A stretch of 40,974 bases of DNA from Verrucomicrobiales bacterium (GCA_018003315.1 JAGNEJ010000039.1:1-40974); one strand, 5' to 3'; positions 9,850 to 18,651 are shown, counted from the stretch's first letter. The notes: generated from the letters alone by a model not told the origin. Program-made: numbers and translations.

Positions 9850-9942
9850 ATGACACTGCTTGAAGAATTGTGTGCGTCCGCTGAACAGGTTGTCGTTTCC
9901 AACACCGTGCCGACCGGTACGGCCCAGGAAATCGTAGAGTAA
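9850..9942 (+). CDS. Candidate graspetide (omega-ester peptide) precursor, 30 residues
   Basis: ATG at 9850 to TAA at 9940-9942, flanked upstream by a -35 element and palindrome and downstream by a strong terminator 15 bases after the stop, so it looks like an independent, highly transcribed unit. The N-terminal half is leader-like (LLEEL helix, then hydrophobic VVVS). The C-terminal 13 residues, NTVPTGTAQEIVE, contain three Thr (T19, T22, T24) and two Glu (E27, E30), with no Lys or Asp. Graspetide synthetases esterify Thr/Ser hydroxyls to Glu/Asp side chains, and precursors show Thr-rich then acid-rich order, as here. The gene 95 bases downstream is such a synthetase. At 30 codons it is shorter than usual precursors (roughly 40-100). 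It has no Shine-Dalgarno. Alternatives: a regulatory leader peptide, or chance. Confidence 0.55.
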   Translation: MTLLEELCASAEQVVVSNTVPTGTAQEIVE

Positions 9943-9956
9943 GCAACCTGTTTCAG

Positions 9957-9997
9957 AAACAGCCAGTCCTGTCCTTCAGCAGGCTGGCTGTTTTTGC
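9957..9997 (+). terminator. Strong intrinsic terminator / attenuator between peptide gene and ATP-grasp gene
   Basis: AAACAGCCAG (9957-9966) pairs with CTGGCTGTTT (9984-9993); the stem continues through CCTG (9968-9971) with CAGG (9980-9983) after one bulged T at 9967, leaving an eight-base loop. The T-run TTTTTGC follows directly. This is one of the two best terminators in the window. Its place, 15 bases after the peptide stop and about 40 before the enzyme start, would give abundant peptide mRNA with limited read-through into the enzyme. Confidence 0.85.
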
Positions 9998-10037
9998 TTT
10001 TCCGGGAGCGGTGTGAATGGATGGAAAGGACGAGTCA

Positions 10038-11054
10038 ATGATCGTCATTGTCGCCACGGAGGATGACCTGGCAATGCCTTCGGTCGTGCAGGCATTGGAG
10101 CGGCTGGGGCGGAGGGATGTGCTTCTGCTGGATCTGGAAAAGGCGCATGAAAAAATGATCCTGACCAGCCGGGTGGAAAACGGTTGCGTCGATTGGAGCA
10201 TTCAGTCACGGGTGCAGCCGGATCTGGTGGTGACGCCTGAAAATGTCACCGCGGTCTATTGGCGCCGACCCATCAGCTACATCGGATCGCCAGTGCTCGG
10301 CCTGCCAACCACTGCCAATCTGGACCAGATCGAAATTTTCTGGTCGATCCGCTGGCATCTGGAGGCACTTTCCCCGGCGCTGTTCCCCCTGGGACACCCG
10401 TGGGTGTTTGCGCGTGCGGAAAACAAGCACCGTCAGATGGAGGCTGCCCGGAAAGTGGGCTTCACCGTTCCGCAGACCATCCACTCCAACGATCTCGCGG
10501 CCCTGCGTGACTTTATCGCGCGCCAGCAGGAAGTCGCGGTCAAGGCGCTGCGGATGCCTGCGGTGAGTGCGGATGGGGACGTGAAAAGGGCGCGGCACAT
10601 CGCCTGCAAACTCTTCACCGCAGAGTTTCTCGATGCCCGGCTTGCTGCGGTCGAACGCGGGCAGCTTTTCTGCCAGAAGGCGGTGCGGCGCACCCATGAC
10701 CTGCGCATTACCGTTTTGCCCCGGCAGACCATCTGCGCGGCCATTGACACCACCACGCTGGAAGGCAACAAGCTGGACTGGCGCGAGGATTCCCTGCATC
10801 TGGCACACAAAATCCTGCCGGTGGATCCAGTGTTCGATCGGCAACTGCGCGCCTTCCTTGAGGAAATGGAACTGACCGCAGGCTATTTTGACTTCGCCGT
10901 GCCGAACGAAGGGCCGCCGATTTTTTTCGAGTGCAACACCAATGCCCAATGGCACTGGATCGAGGCGGTAACCGGTCATCCGTTTTCCGAGGCCATCGCC
11001 CGGGAACTCGCCGAGTGCGGTCAGGGCATCAGCGAGGCCCGCAGCCGGAGATAG
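10038..11054 (+). CDS. MvdC/MvdD-family ATP-grasp peptide ligase (graspetide synthetase)
   Basis: A 338-residue ATP-grasp ligase. Family landmarks as I know them from MvdD: the N-terminal pre-grasp domain ending VTAVYWRRP (about 71-79); ATP-binding lysine in EVAVKAL (K169); the DxR motif THDLRITVL (D221, R223), involved in core binding in this family; then AAIDTTTLEGNKLDWRE, aligning with MvdD AAINSQQLDGAIYDWRKE; and the Mg-binding FFECNTNAQW (296-305), replacing the usual FLEINPxG. Such enzymes form ester (MvdD-like) or amide bonds between core side chains. ATG at 10038 is chosen because GGAAAGGA lies seven bases upstream; 10017 is possible. No transporter, protease or acetyltransferase follows. 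Its last 34 bases overlap the convergent 11021-14587 gene. Confidence 0.88.
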   Translation: MIVIVATEDDLAMPSVVQALERLGRRDVLLLDLEKAHEKMILTSRVENGCVDWSIQSRVQPDLVVTPENVTAVYWRRPISYIGSPVLGLPTTANLDQIEIFWSIRWHLEALSPALFPLGHPWVFARAENKHRQMEAARKVGFTVPQTIHSNDLAALRDFIARQQEVAVKALRMPAVSADGDVKRARHIACKLFTAEFLDARLAAVERGQLFCQKAVRRTHDLRITVLPRQTICAAIDTTTLEGNKLDWREDSLHLAHKILPVDPVFDRQLRAFLEEMELTAGYFDFAVPNEGPPIFFECNTNAQWHWIEAVTGHPFSEAIARELAECGQGISEARSRR

Positions 11055-14000
11055 CGGAAGTCCGAGGCCAGCGGCACCCGCAAACCAAGGGCAGTGGGAG
11101 AGTTGAGGATGATCTCCACCTCTGGCGGGGAGGAAGCCCACGCAGATGGATCCGCCGCTGCCTCCGGCGTTAGGACCACATCGGGCAGGACCGGCCTGCT
11201 GAAGATGACTTCAAAATGGACGCCGTTGATCCTGACCACGAGCGCAGGGCGTGAAGCACCTTGTCGGGGGTGGGTGTCGAGCGCATATTCCAGCAGGTTC
11301 GATGCACCATCCTCGTCGGGATCGGCATTCCATCCGCTGATGGCGGGATCGCTGCGTTCTGCAGCGGAAAAGTAGGCATTGAAAAAGGGATGGTCGATCG
11401 TGACATAAACCGCAGCGCGATTTGATGTCAGCGCGGTGGAGTCGCTCACTGAATAAACGAGGATGTCACTGGCTGGGGCGCTGCCTCCTCCATGCGTGTA
11501 GGTGATGACGCCTGACGGACTGACGGTGGCGCTGCCGTGCGACGGCGGAGTGACGATCTGAACGGTGCTGGCGGAGAGATTGCCGTCAGGATCGAAATCA
11601 TTTGTTAGGACATGGACGGTGGCGGACGCACCGCGGTTCACGGTGAGGGTGTCGCTGGCGGCAACCGGATGGTCTCCCCCTTCCGCAGGCAGGAAGAACT
11701 GGGTGGCGGGAATGACGCGCTTGGTCCCGGCAGGGGGCGTCCAGGAAAGGACCGCCCAGGCGGAATTGAGTTTGTCGAGCATTTCCAGGTGAAGGCGCGC
11801 GTATTTGCCTCCTGTCAGTTGGATGAGTCCGGAATCTTCCGCAGGTCCCCAGTCGGTGCTCCACCGGGAAATGATCTGCTGCTGGCCGAAGTCGTTAGTG
11901 ACCCAAAGCCGCACGCGGTTGTCCTTGTTGGTGCTGTCCCCGGCGTTGACATGGAACGCATAGGAACCGGTGGTGGGAACGTAGAGGAGCGCGTCCCATT
12001 TGACGGCAAAGTTGTCGGCATTGACCGTGGTACCCGGCGGGGCCAAGGCACCCCAGACGGTTGCGGGAAAATTCACCTCGGCATCCACCCGTGACGTTTT
12101 CAGGGTGGAAAAGACGGTCGCCCCGGAACTGTTCCAGTATTCGGCATTGATCCCGTTGGCATCGGGATAATCCTCGGCCCGCAGGCTGTTGATCCATTCC
12201 TCGATCGTTCTGACGCCGGATGCATCCACCACATTTTTCCCCAGGGGCGGCATCTGATTTGCCCCGGCCAGGTTTGCCCGGAAATGCAGGAGCGATTTCG
12301 CCACGGTGCGCGGCCTGACAATGGCCCCGCTGGTGATGTTGAGCGGTCTGGCCACGCTGGCATTGTTGATGACATTCATTTGATCCGGCGGCGTGTGGAA
12401 GCGCAGGTCGAACGCCGGCTGGACGCTGCCGGGCCGGTGACAGTGGGAACAATTGGCATCCAGATAGGATTTGGCACGCAGTTCCACGGGCTGGGTGAAG
12501 TCGTTTTCGGCACAAGCCCGCGGCAGCGCTGCCGCGGCCGCTTCGCTGATGGGCGTGTTCAGCAAGCCGACGGAACTGAGCGTGTAGAGCTGATTCGCCG
12601 TCCGTCCGGTCGCGGGATAAAAGCAGTCGCCGTTCATCTGGTGCGTTTTCAGACCCAGCGCGATTCCGGCAGCGGTCTGGTGACAGTTGAAGCATTCCGT
12701 CCGCGAGGGGATCGGCCAAATTTGGCTGCGCGTTCCGCCGTTCTGCGTCTGGATGGTGAACGTCCGCGAGCCGCCGGCAAAAAGCAGATCGGCGTCGCTT
12801 TGATCCTCGCGCCACTGGTAGGTGAAGGCATACCAGGTGCCGCCATTGCCGCGGATGAGAAAGCGTGTTTCGATTTTTGCGGTTAGGGATGGCTGAGTTT
12901 CATCGACAGGAAGCTCGAAATGCTTGATCAGCACGGTGCCGTCCGGAAAGCTCCAGTCTCCCGTGGCGGAATAGCCAATCTGCTCCGCCGCAGAATTCGG
13001 CTGCCCGTCGTTGGGGATGATCATCCATCGGCGCTTGGCCGCGCCGTCCGTCCACAGGGGGGAATTCACCGCGTAGGGCAGGACGCCCGGGGCAGTGGCC
13101 AGCGATTGGAGATCGGTAAAAACCCCCGTTTCCGACAGGCGGAGCGGCGGATCGGGCACATTCACCGCGGTGCGGGCCAGCTTGTAAATTTTCCCGTTAG
13201 GGCTGCCATAACCCGCAAGTTTGACCATGCAGGGCTCGCCATTGTGATCGACTCCCCATCCGGCAATGTTGGCGTGGAATCCGCCAGTCGGCATGTCGCA
13301 GAGGAATTCGACCGTGGCCGGAGTGGTGGCGGGATTGAGCGCCCAGACGTGGCGGTATTCGTGGTCGGCAAAGAGCACTTTTCCGGTGAGGGCGCTGCCG
13401 TGCTCCCGTCCGCGGTAAACGGGGCCGCAAATGACGCAGACGCCGGTGGAGCGCAGATAGGAATGGACCGGAGGCATTTCGGTTCCCAGCACGGGATTCG
13501 GTGTCGCCCGCAAACGGAGGGTGCCCTCCATGTATGGCCATTGGTAATTTCCCCCTTTCACAATCCGGTTTACTTCCTCGCGCGATCCCTGGCCCACATC
13601 TCCCTCAAAAATCATGCCGGTGGCTTCATCGTAGGTCATGGTGTGGGGGCTGCGAATGCCGAGGCACCAGTATTCCTCCAATTGACTGCCATCCGGATGC
13701 AGCCAGGGGTTGTCATCGGGTATGCCGTAGTGGGCGGAAAACGACCCTGGCCAGCCCGCCGGGGGCGTTCCACCGGGGCTGGGCTGGCGGCGGATGGGGT
13801 GGCTTCGGGCGGCGTCGCTGTCCACATCGATGCGGAAAACCCCGCCGTGCATTCCCTTGTTGCGAAGCTGCCCGGTCACGTAGGGGTCGTAGTCGCCGCC
13901 TTCATCGCCGATCGCAAAATACAGGAATCCATCATTCCCGAAAAACATCGCGCCGCCGTTGTGCCAGTCGTGCCGCTCGTATTGCTGAAGCAGAATTTGT

Positions 14001-14587
14001 TCCGATGCCGGATCCGCGATGGTCTGCCCATCGGGCACGTTAAACCGCGACAGGCGGACGTAGCCGTTTTTCACCACGTTCAGCCCCACCGGAACCGGTG
14101 CCGGCGAATAATAATACATGACGTAAAACAGCCCGCGGTTCGGCGAGGCGGGGTCGCCAAAGCTGGGATGGAAAACCAGCCCCACCAGGCCGGTGTTGTC
14201 AGTCACCTGAACGTTCGAGGAAATGTCCAGGAAAAGGGATTTGACGGACGTGGCCGGGTTGTCGTCAAAGCTCCAGATGTATCCTTCCTTCCCGACGACA
14301 TGCAGGCGATTGCTGTGCGGCTCCGCCACCAGGCGGACGGGATCGCGAAAAGTCAGTCCCGGAAAAGCCTCCACAGCCTGCCAGCTGCCGGAACTGCCGG
14401 GCGGCGAGGCGGGAAAGACACCGTTGAAAAATTTGCCTGCCGGCTGGACGGCATCCAGTCCGGGCGGGCGGGCCATGACAACAGCACTGGGCATGACGAA
14501 CCAGAGCAGGATCCAACACCGAACCCACCGGGACAGGTGGACGGCCATGCTGCGGCGTGCCGGAGGGGTCTGAGGGGAAGGAGGCAT
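11021..14587 (-). CDS. Secreted PQQ-type sugar dehydrogenase / di-haem cytochrome c / PA14 fusion protein
   Basis: About 1188 residues. A signal peptide (WILLWFVMPSAVVMA, about 27-41) leads to a six-bladed beta-propeller of the soluble glucose/sorbosone dehydrogenase type (about 60-480; NTGLVGLVFHPSF, FAIGDEGGDYDPY, WCLGIRSPHTMTYD, EGDVGQGSREEVNRI). Next come two CxxCH haem sites, CFNCH (632-636) and CSHCH (713-717), with a possible Met ligand in NQMPPLG (M779). A PA14 lectin-like domain (about 814-964) follows, then a cadherin-like module (965-1065) with HVLTNDFDPDG, a calcium-type loop WNADPDEDG (about 1084), and a tail ending YLRLRASLMP. It probably oxidises a sugar or alcohol outside the cytoplasm and passes electrons to its own haems. 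Start at 14587 or 14548 is uncertain; neither has a Shine-Dalgarno. Confidence 0.9.
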   Translation of the reverse strand: MPPSPQTPPARRSMAVHLSRWVRCWILLWFVMPSAVVMARPPGLDAVQPAGKFFNGVFPASPPGSSGSWQAVEAFPGLTFRDPVRLVAEPHSNRLHVVGKEGYIWSFDDNPATSVKSLFLDISSNVQVTDNTGLVGLVFHPSFGDPASPNRGLFYVMYYYSPAPVPVGLNVVKNGYVRLSRFNVPDGQTIADPASEQILLQQYERHDWHNGGAMFFGNDGFLYFAIGDEGGDYDPYVTGQLRNKGMHGGVFRIDVDSDAARSHPIRRQPSPGGTPPAGWPGSFSAHYGIPDDNPWLHPDGSQLEEYWCLGIRSPHTMTYDEATGMIFEGDVGQGSREEVNRIVKGGNYQWPYMEGTLRLRATPNPVLGTEMPPVHSYLRSTGVCVICGPVYRGREHGSALTGKVLFADHEYRHVWALNPATTPATVEFLCDMPTGGFHANIAGWGVDHNGEPCMVKLAGYGSPNGKIYKLARTAVNVPDPPLRLSETGVFTDLQSLATAPGVLPYAVNSPLWTDGAAKRRWMIIPNDGQPNSAAEQIGYSATGDWSFPDGTVLIKHFELPVDETQPSLTAKIETRFLIRGNGGTWYAFTYQWREDQSDADLLFAGGSRTFTIQTQNGGTRSQIWPIPSRTECFNCHQTAAGIALGLKTHQMNGDCFYPATGRTANQLYTLSSVGLLNTPISEAAAAALPRACAENDFTQPVELRAKSYLDANCSHCHRPGSVQPAFDLRFHTPPDQMNVINNASVARPLNITSGAIVRPRTVAKSLLHFRANLAGANQMPPLGKNVVDASGVRTIEEWINSLRAEDYPDANGINAEYWNSSGATVFSTLKTSRVDAEVNFPATVWGALAPPGTTVNADNFAVKWDALLYVPTTGSYAFHVNAGDSTNKDNRVRLWVTNDFGQQQIISRWSTDWGPAEDSGLIQLTGGKYARLHLEMLDKLNSAWAVLSWTPPAGTKRVIPATQFFLPAEGGDHPVAASDTLTVNRGASATVHVLTNDFDPDGNLSASTVQIVTPPSHGSATVSPSGVITYTHGGGSAPASDILVYSVSDSTALTSNRAAVYVTIDHPFFNAYFSAAERSDPAISGWNADPDEDGASNLLEYALDTHPRQGASRPALVVRINGVHFEVIFSRPVLPDVVLTPEAAADPSAWASSPPEVEIILNSPTALGLRVPLASDFRYLRLRASLMP

Positions 14588-14703
14588 GCTTGCGCCAAAC
14601 AGTCTGCCCCACCTCCGGTTTGCTGCAAAGGTGAAAATGCTTCCGGACTGGTGGGGGCGGTTTTGGTGGTTGCACTTTTTTGCGAGGCTTTCAGGTTGGC
14701 GGC

Positions 14704-15924
14704 ATGCCGACGCCCATTGCCCCATCTTCGCTGCCAGACTCCCACGGCCATTTTGGCCGGTTCGGGGGGATGTTCGTTCCGGAAACCTTGATGGCAGCGC
14801 TGCGCGAACTGGAGACGGAATACGTTGCGGCCAAGGCGGATCCGGCTTTCCAGGCGGAACTGGACCACCTGCTGCACAACTACTGCGGCCGCCCGACGCC
14901 GCTCTATTTCGCCGAACGCTGGACGAGCCAGCTTGGCGGGGCCAAAATTTATCTGAAACGCGAGGATCTGCTTCACACCGGAGCGCACAAGATCAACAAC
15001 GCCCTGGGGCAGATCCTGCTGGCAGTACGGCTGGGGAAAAAGCGGATCATTGCCGAGACCGGAGCCGGTCAGCACGGAGTGGCCACGGCAACGGTGGCGG
15101 CGCGCTTTGGGTGCGAGTGCGTGATTTACATGGGTGCCGAGGACATGCGGCGGCAGGCGCTGAACGTGGCCCGGATGCGCTTTCTGGGCGCGGAAGTCCG
15201 TTCGGTGACCGCCGGACAGGCGACGCTGAAGGAGGCGGTGAACGAAGCGATGCGCGACTGGGTGACCAATGTCAGGACCACGCACTACATTCTGGGATCG
15301 GCGCTGGGGTCCCATCCATTCCCGATGATTGTGCGTGATTTCCACCGCGTCATCGGACAGGAGGCGCGGCGACAGATTTTGGAAGCGGAAAACCGGTTGC
15401 CGGATCTGCTGGTGGCCTGCGTGGGCGGGGGCAGCAATGCGATCGGCCTCTTTCACCCGTTCCTGGAGGATGATTCCGTGCGCATGATCGGTGTCGAGGC
15501 GGGAGGAGAGGGAATTGTGGCGGAAAAGCACGCCGCCCGGTTCCAGGGAGGGCGGCTGGGCGTTTTGCAGGGGACGAAAACCTATCTTTTGGCCAATGCG
15601 GATGGGCAGATTGAACTGACACACTCCGTCAGTGCGGGGCTCGACTATGCCGCCGTGGGGCCGGAGCACGCCTACTACCGCGACGCCGGACGCATTGAAT
15701 ACACCTACGCCACGGATGCGGAGGCGCTGGACGCCTTCCAGACCCTGGCCCGCAGCGAAGGCATCATTCCCGCCCTGGAAACCTCCCATGCCGTGGCCCA
15801 CGTGAAGAAAATCGCTCCCCGGATGCGCAGGGATGAAATCATCATCGTGAACTGTTCCGGACGCGGGGACAAGGATGTCGCGGAAGCAGCCCGGCATCTG
15901 CTGGGCGAGGATCTGAAATTTTAG
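14704..15924 (+). CDS. trpB: Tryptophan synthase beta chain
   Basis: A 406-residue PLP enzyme that joins indole and serine to make tryptophan, normally in an alpha2-beta2 complex. [16 protein letters not shown] is the classic TrpB1 N-terminus. The PLP lysine lies in [15 protein letters not shown] (K96), followed by [12 protein letters not shown] and the phosphate-binding glycine loop [11 protein letters not shown]. Length fits TrpB1 rather than the longer TrpB2. No trpA or other trp gene is adjacent, so the operon is broken up in this genome. The ATG at 14704 is chosen from homology; a TTG at 14680 is possible. It is divergent from the PQQ-type gene over a 116-base gap. Confidence 0.97.
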   Translation: MPTPIAPSSLPDSHGHFGRFGGMFVPETLMAALRELETEYVAAKADPAFQAELDHLLHNYCGRPTPLYFAERWTSQLGGAKIYLKREDLLHTGAHKINNALGQILLAVRLGKKRIIAETGAGQHGVATATVAARFGCECVIYMGAEDMRRQALNVARMRFLGAEVRSVTAGQATLKEAVNEAMRDWVTNVRTTHYILGSALGSHPFPMIVRDFHRVIGQEARRQILEAENRLPDLLVACVGGGSNAIGLFHPFLEDDSVRMIGVEAGGEGIVAEKHAARFQGGRLGVLQGTKTYLLANADGQIELTHSVSAGLDYAAVGPEHAYYRDAGRIEYTYATDAEALDAFQTLARSEGIIPALETSHAVAHVKKIAPRMRRDEIIIVNCSGRGDKDVAEAARHLLGEDLKF

Positions 15925-16008
15925 GCTGATCCGCCAAAGCAGCAGGTCCGTCCAGGAATCCTCGTTGCCGGAACCGGACAGCGGATGCACAGTCGCCAAA
16001 GTTTTTCC

Positions 16009-17604
16009 ATGAAACTGCATTTGTCCTCATTCCCCGCTGTTTTGTCTGCCGTGACTGCCGCATGTTTGGCGTCCGCCGGTGCTGCCGAATTCAATTTTGA
16101 TGCCGTCAGGAAAATGGCCGCCGAACGTGCTGCCGCACCCTATCAGGCTCCGCCGGACTCGCTTGCTGATTTCTGGAAGAACCTCACTTACGACCAGCAT
16201 CGCGACATCCGCTTCCAGATGGAACACGGGCTGTGGATGAAGGACAAGCTCCCCTTTTCGGTGGACTTCTTTCACCCTGGCTGGACCGCGAAGAAAACTG
16301 TGGAGCTGCTGCAGGTGACCGGCGGTGAGGCCCGGCCCCTGGCATTTGATTCCGGACTTTTCAATTACGGGAAGCAGCAGATCCCGGCAGGAACGCCCCC
16401 GCCGCCAGGTTACGCCGGCTGGCGGGCCCGGTGCCACCTGAATTCCCCTGACTACATGGACGAGTTCCTGGTATTTTTGGGGGCCAGTTATTTCCGGGCC
16501 ATTCCGGCCAAGGCACCTTACGGACTTTCCGCCCGCGGGCTCTCCATCAACAGCGGACTGCCGGGCGTGCCGGAGGAGTTCCCGGACTTTCAGAAATTCT
16601 GGCTGGAACGCCCGGCTGGCGATGGCGGCCAACTGGTGGTCCATGCCCTGCTTGATGGTCCCAGCGTGGCCGGTGCCTATCAATTCAAGATCACTCCCGG
16701 TGCGGAAACGATCGTGGATGTCACTGCCGAGCTGACCCTGCGCCAGCCGGTGCAGCAGCTGGGGCTGGCACCGTTTTCCAGCATGTTCTGGTTTGGCGAG
16801 CTGACGCACCCACGGCCTTATGATTTCCGTCCGGAGGTGCATGACAGCGACGGCCTGCTCATGGAACTGGTCAACGGAGAACGGCACTTTCGCCCGCTCG
16901 ACCACACCAAGGACAAGTTCCGCCACTGTGTCTTCAGTCTGGAACAGCCGAAGGGCTACGGCCTGCTGCAGCGCGACCGTTCGTTTTCCTCCTATCAGGA
17001 TCCGGAAGCGCTCTATCACAACCGCCCCAGTGTGTGGGTGGAGCCCGGCCAGGGCTGGGAAAAAGGCAGCCTCCACCTCATCGAAATGCCGACCATCGAC
17101 GAGACCAATGACAATGTGATTCTCCTGTGGGAGCCGACGCCGAAACCCGAACCGGGCAAGGCCTTCCGGGTCCATTACCGGCTGCGCTGGCTGCGCGATC
17201 CCGCCCCCCCCGGTCTGTTTCAAGTGCGGGCCACCCGCTTTGGCCACCCGGTGCAGCAGCCGGACAAGCTCCTGTTCACGGTGGACTTTGCCAAGCCGCT
17301 CCAGCCCGTGCAGAAGGTGGGCGACCCCAAATGGGACGATGCTTCGAAATTCAAAGTCTCCGTGAAGTGCAATCGGGAGACCAAGCTCGTCCACGCGGAT
17401 ATTTCAGACCTGAGCATGGCCAACGTGGATGATCTGCCGCTGGGTCTGGGCCGGAGCAGGGAAATCCACATGCCCCAGGTGCTGCGCGCCTTTTTTGTAT
17501 TGGAACCACCGGCCAATGCGGATGACCTCGACCTCTCGTGTGAGATTCTCGACGCTTCCGGCAAGGCGGTTTCCGAACGCTGGCTGTATCTTTGGAAGCG
17601 CTAG
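16009..17604 (+). CDS. opgG: OpgG/MdoG-family periplasmic glucan biosynthesis protein
   Basis: A 531-residue exported protein. Signal peptide about 1-24 (PAVLSAVTAACLASAGAA). The mature start FNFDAVRKMAAERAAAPY and the blocks LTYDQHRDIRF, FFHPG, GASYFRAI, YGLSARGLSINSG and FSSMFWFGE are hallmarks of MdoG/OpgG/OpgD, a two-domain beta-sandwich protein needed for osmoregulated periplasmic glucan synthesis or modification; recent work shows beta-1,2-glucanase activity in this family. The partner glucosyltransferase OpgH is not in the window. The ATG at 16009 fits the signal peptide; 16985-style longer starts are not needed, though an in-frame ATG at 15985 adds eight residues. OpgG and OpgD cannot be separated by eye. 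Confidence 0.93.
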   Translation: MKLHLSSFPAVLSAVTAACLASAGAAEFNFDAVRKMAAERAAAPYQAPPDSLADFWKNLTYDQHRDIRFQMEHGLWMKDKLPFSVDFFHPGWTAKKTVELLQVTGGEARPLAFDSGLFNYGKQQIPAGTPPPPGYAGWRARCHLNSPDYMDEFLVFLGASYFRAIPAKAPYGLSARGLSINSGLPGVPEEFPDFQKFWLERPAGDGGQLVVHALLDGPSVAGAYQFKITPGAETIVDVTAELTLRQPVQQLGLAPFSSMFWFGELTHPRPYDFRPEVHDSDGLLMELVNGERHFRPLDHTKDKFRHCVFSLEQPKGYGLLQRDRSFSSYQDPEALYHNRPSVWVEPGQGWEKGSLHLIEMPTIDETNDNVILLWEPTPKPEPGKAFRVHYRLRWLRDPAPPGLFQVRATRFGHPVQQPDKLLFTVDFAKPLQPVQKVGDPKWDDASKFKVSVKCNRETKLVHADISDLSMANVDDLPLGLGRSREIHMPQVLRAFFVLEPPANADDLDLSCEILDASGKAVSERWLYLWKR

Positions 17605-17625
17605 TGTGCGTGTCGCGTCACACGC
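17604..17625. terminator. Short hairpin between convergent opgG and pdhB (weak)
   Basis: GCGTGT (17608-17613) pairs with ACACGC (17620-17625) around a six-base loop, directly after the opgG stop and 25 bases from the pdhB stop. No T-run follows on either strand, so an intrinsic terminator is doubtful. Confidence 0.25.
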
Positions 17626-17649
17626 TGGATGCTGAACCCGGCCTGCCTC

Positions 17650-18651
17650 CTACATGCCTTCGCAGGTGCGCAGGGCTTTAGCGACCACTCGGTCCGCCTG
17701 TGGCAGTTGGAGTTCCTCCAGCGGCGGGCTGTAGATGGCCGGGCTGTCCAGGGCGCTGATGCGCCCAACGGGGGCATCCAGATCATCGAATGCCTGCTCC
17801 TGAATCAAGCTCACGATCTGGGCGCCCACTCCGCAGAACGGCTTGTTTTCCTCCACATAGACGGCGCGGTGCGTTTTGCGCACAGAGTTGAGGATGGTTT
17901 CCTCGTCGAGCGGGCGAATGCTGCGCAGGTCAATCACTTCCGCACGGATGCCATGATCCCGTTCCAGGATTTCCGCGGCCTTGAGACTGGTGATGACTCC
18001 CCGACCGTGGGCGATCAGCGAGAGGTCGGTTCCCTCCCGCTTGATGTCCGCAACCCCAAGGGGAATCAGCAGTTCCCCATCCGGTAGGCTGGCGTTGTCA
18101 GGCACTTCCCCGGTATCTCCATAAAGCATGATGTTCTCCATGACATAGACTGGATCATTGTCACGGATGGCGGACTTCATCAGGCCCTTGGCATCGTAGG
18201 GCGTAGCTGGACAGACCACCTTGAGCCCCGGCACGTTGGCAATGGCGTTTTCCGGAGTGTGGCTGTGGGTGGCGCCCACGTTGTTGCCGCCATTGGCCGG
18301 TCCGCGGATGACGATGGGGCAGTGGACTTTGCCGCCGCTCATGTAGCGCAGCATCGCGGCATTGTTGATCAACTGATCCCAGGCCACATAGGCGAAGCTC
18401 CAGAACATCAGCTCCATGACCGGCCGCATCCCAAGCATGGAGGCGCCGATGCCCATGCCGATGAACCCCGCTTCGGAAATCGGCACGTCCACGACCCGCC
18501 GGTCGCCCCACTTTTTCCACAGGCCTTCGGTGACTTTGTAGGCACCGTCATATTGCGCGACTTCCTCGCCCATCAGGATGACGTTTTCATCGCGGGCCAG
18601 TTCTTCATCGAGGGCTTGGCGCAGCGCTTCGCGGTAGGTAATCAAGGGCAT
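17650..18651 (-). CDS. pdhB: Pyruvate dehydrogenase E1 component, beta subunit
   Basis: A 333-residue protein of the alpha2-beta2 type 2-oxo acid dehydrogenase E1 family. N-terminus ITYREALRQALDEELARDENVILMGEEVAQYDGAYKVT, then the core ADIKREGTDLSLIAHGRG and IDLRSIRPLDEETI are characteristic of PdhB. With PdhA it decarboxylates pyruvate and transfers the acetyl group to lipoylated E2. It lies 62 bases downstream of pdhA on the same strand. E2 and E3 genes are not in the window. A branched-chain 2-oxo acid or acetoin dehydrogenase is the alternative; the GEEVAQYDGAYKVT block favours pyruvate. Confidence 0.95.
   Translation of the reverse strand: MPLITYREALRQALDEELARDENVILMGEEVAQYDGAYKVTEGLWKKWGDRRVVDVPISEAGFIGMGIGASMLGMRPVMELMFWSFAYVAWDQLINNAAMLRYMSGGKVHCPIVIRGPANGGNNVGATHSHTPENAIANVPGLKVVCPATPYDAKGLMKSAIRDNDPVYVMENIMLYGDTGEVPDNASLPDGELLIPLGVADIKREGTDLSLIAHGRGVITSLKAAEILERDHGIRAEVIDLRSIRPLDEETILNSVRKTHRAVYVEENKPFCGVGAQIVSLIQEQAFDDLDAPVGRISALDSPAIYSPPLEELQLPQADRVVAKALRTCEGM

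Noticed and set aside
9850-9942. A PqqA-like PQQ precursor, given the short length and the PQQ-type enzyme nearby.
   Set aside because: PqqA needs the conserved Glu-x-x-x-Tyr pair; this peptide has no Tyr, and no pqqB-E genes are present.
12920-14791. A 623-codon open frame on the plus strand.
   Set aside because: It runs opposite the PQQ-type gene; its translation is His/Arg/Gly-rich and shows no domain, a typical effect of GC-rich codon usage.
14353-16020. A 555-codon minus-strand open frame.
   Set aside because: It lies opposite trpB, which is certain from PLP-site motifs.
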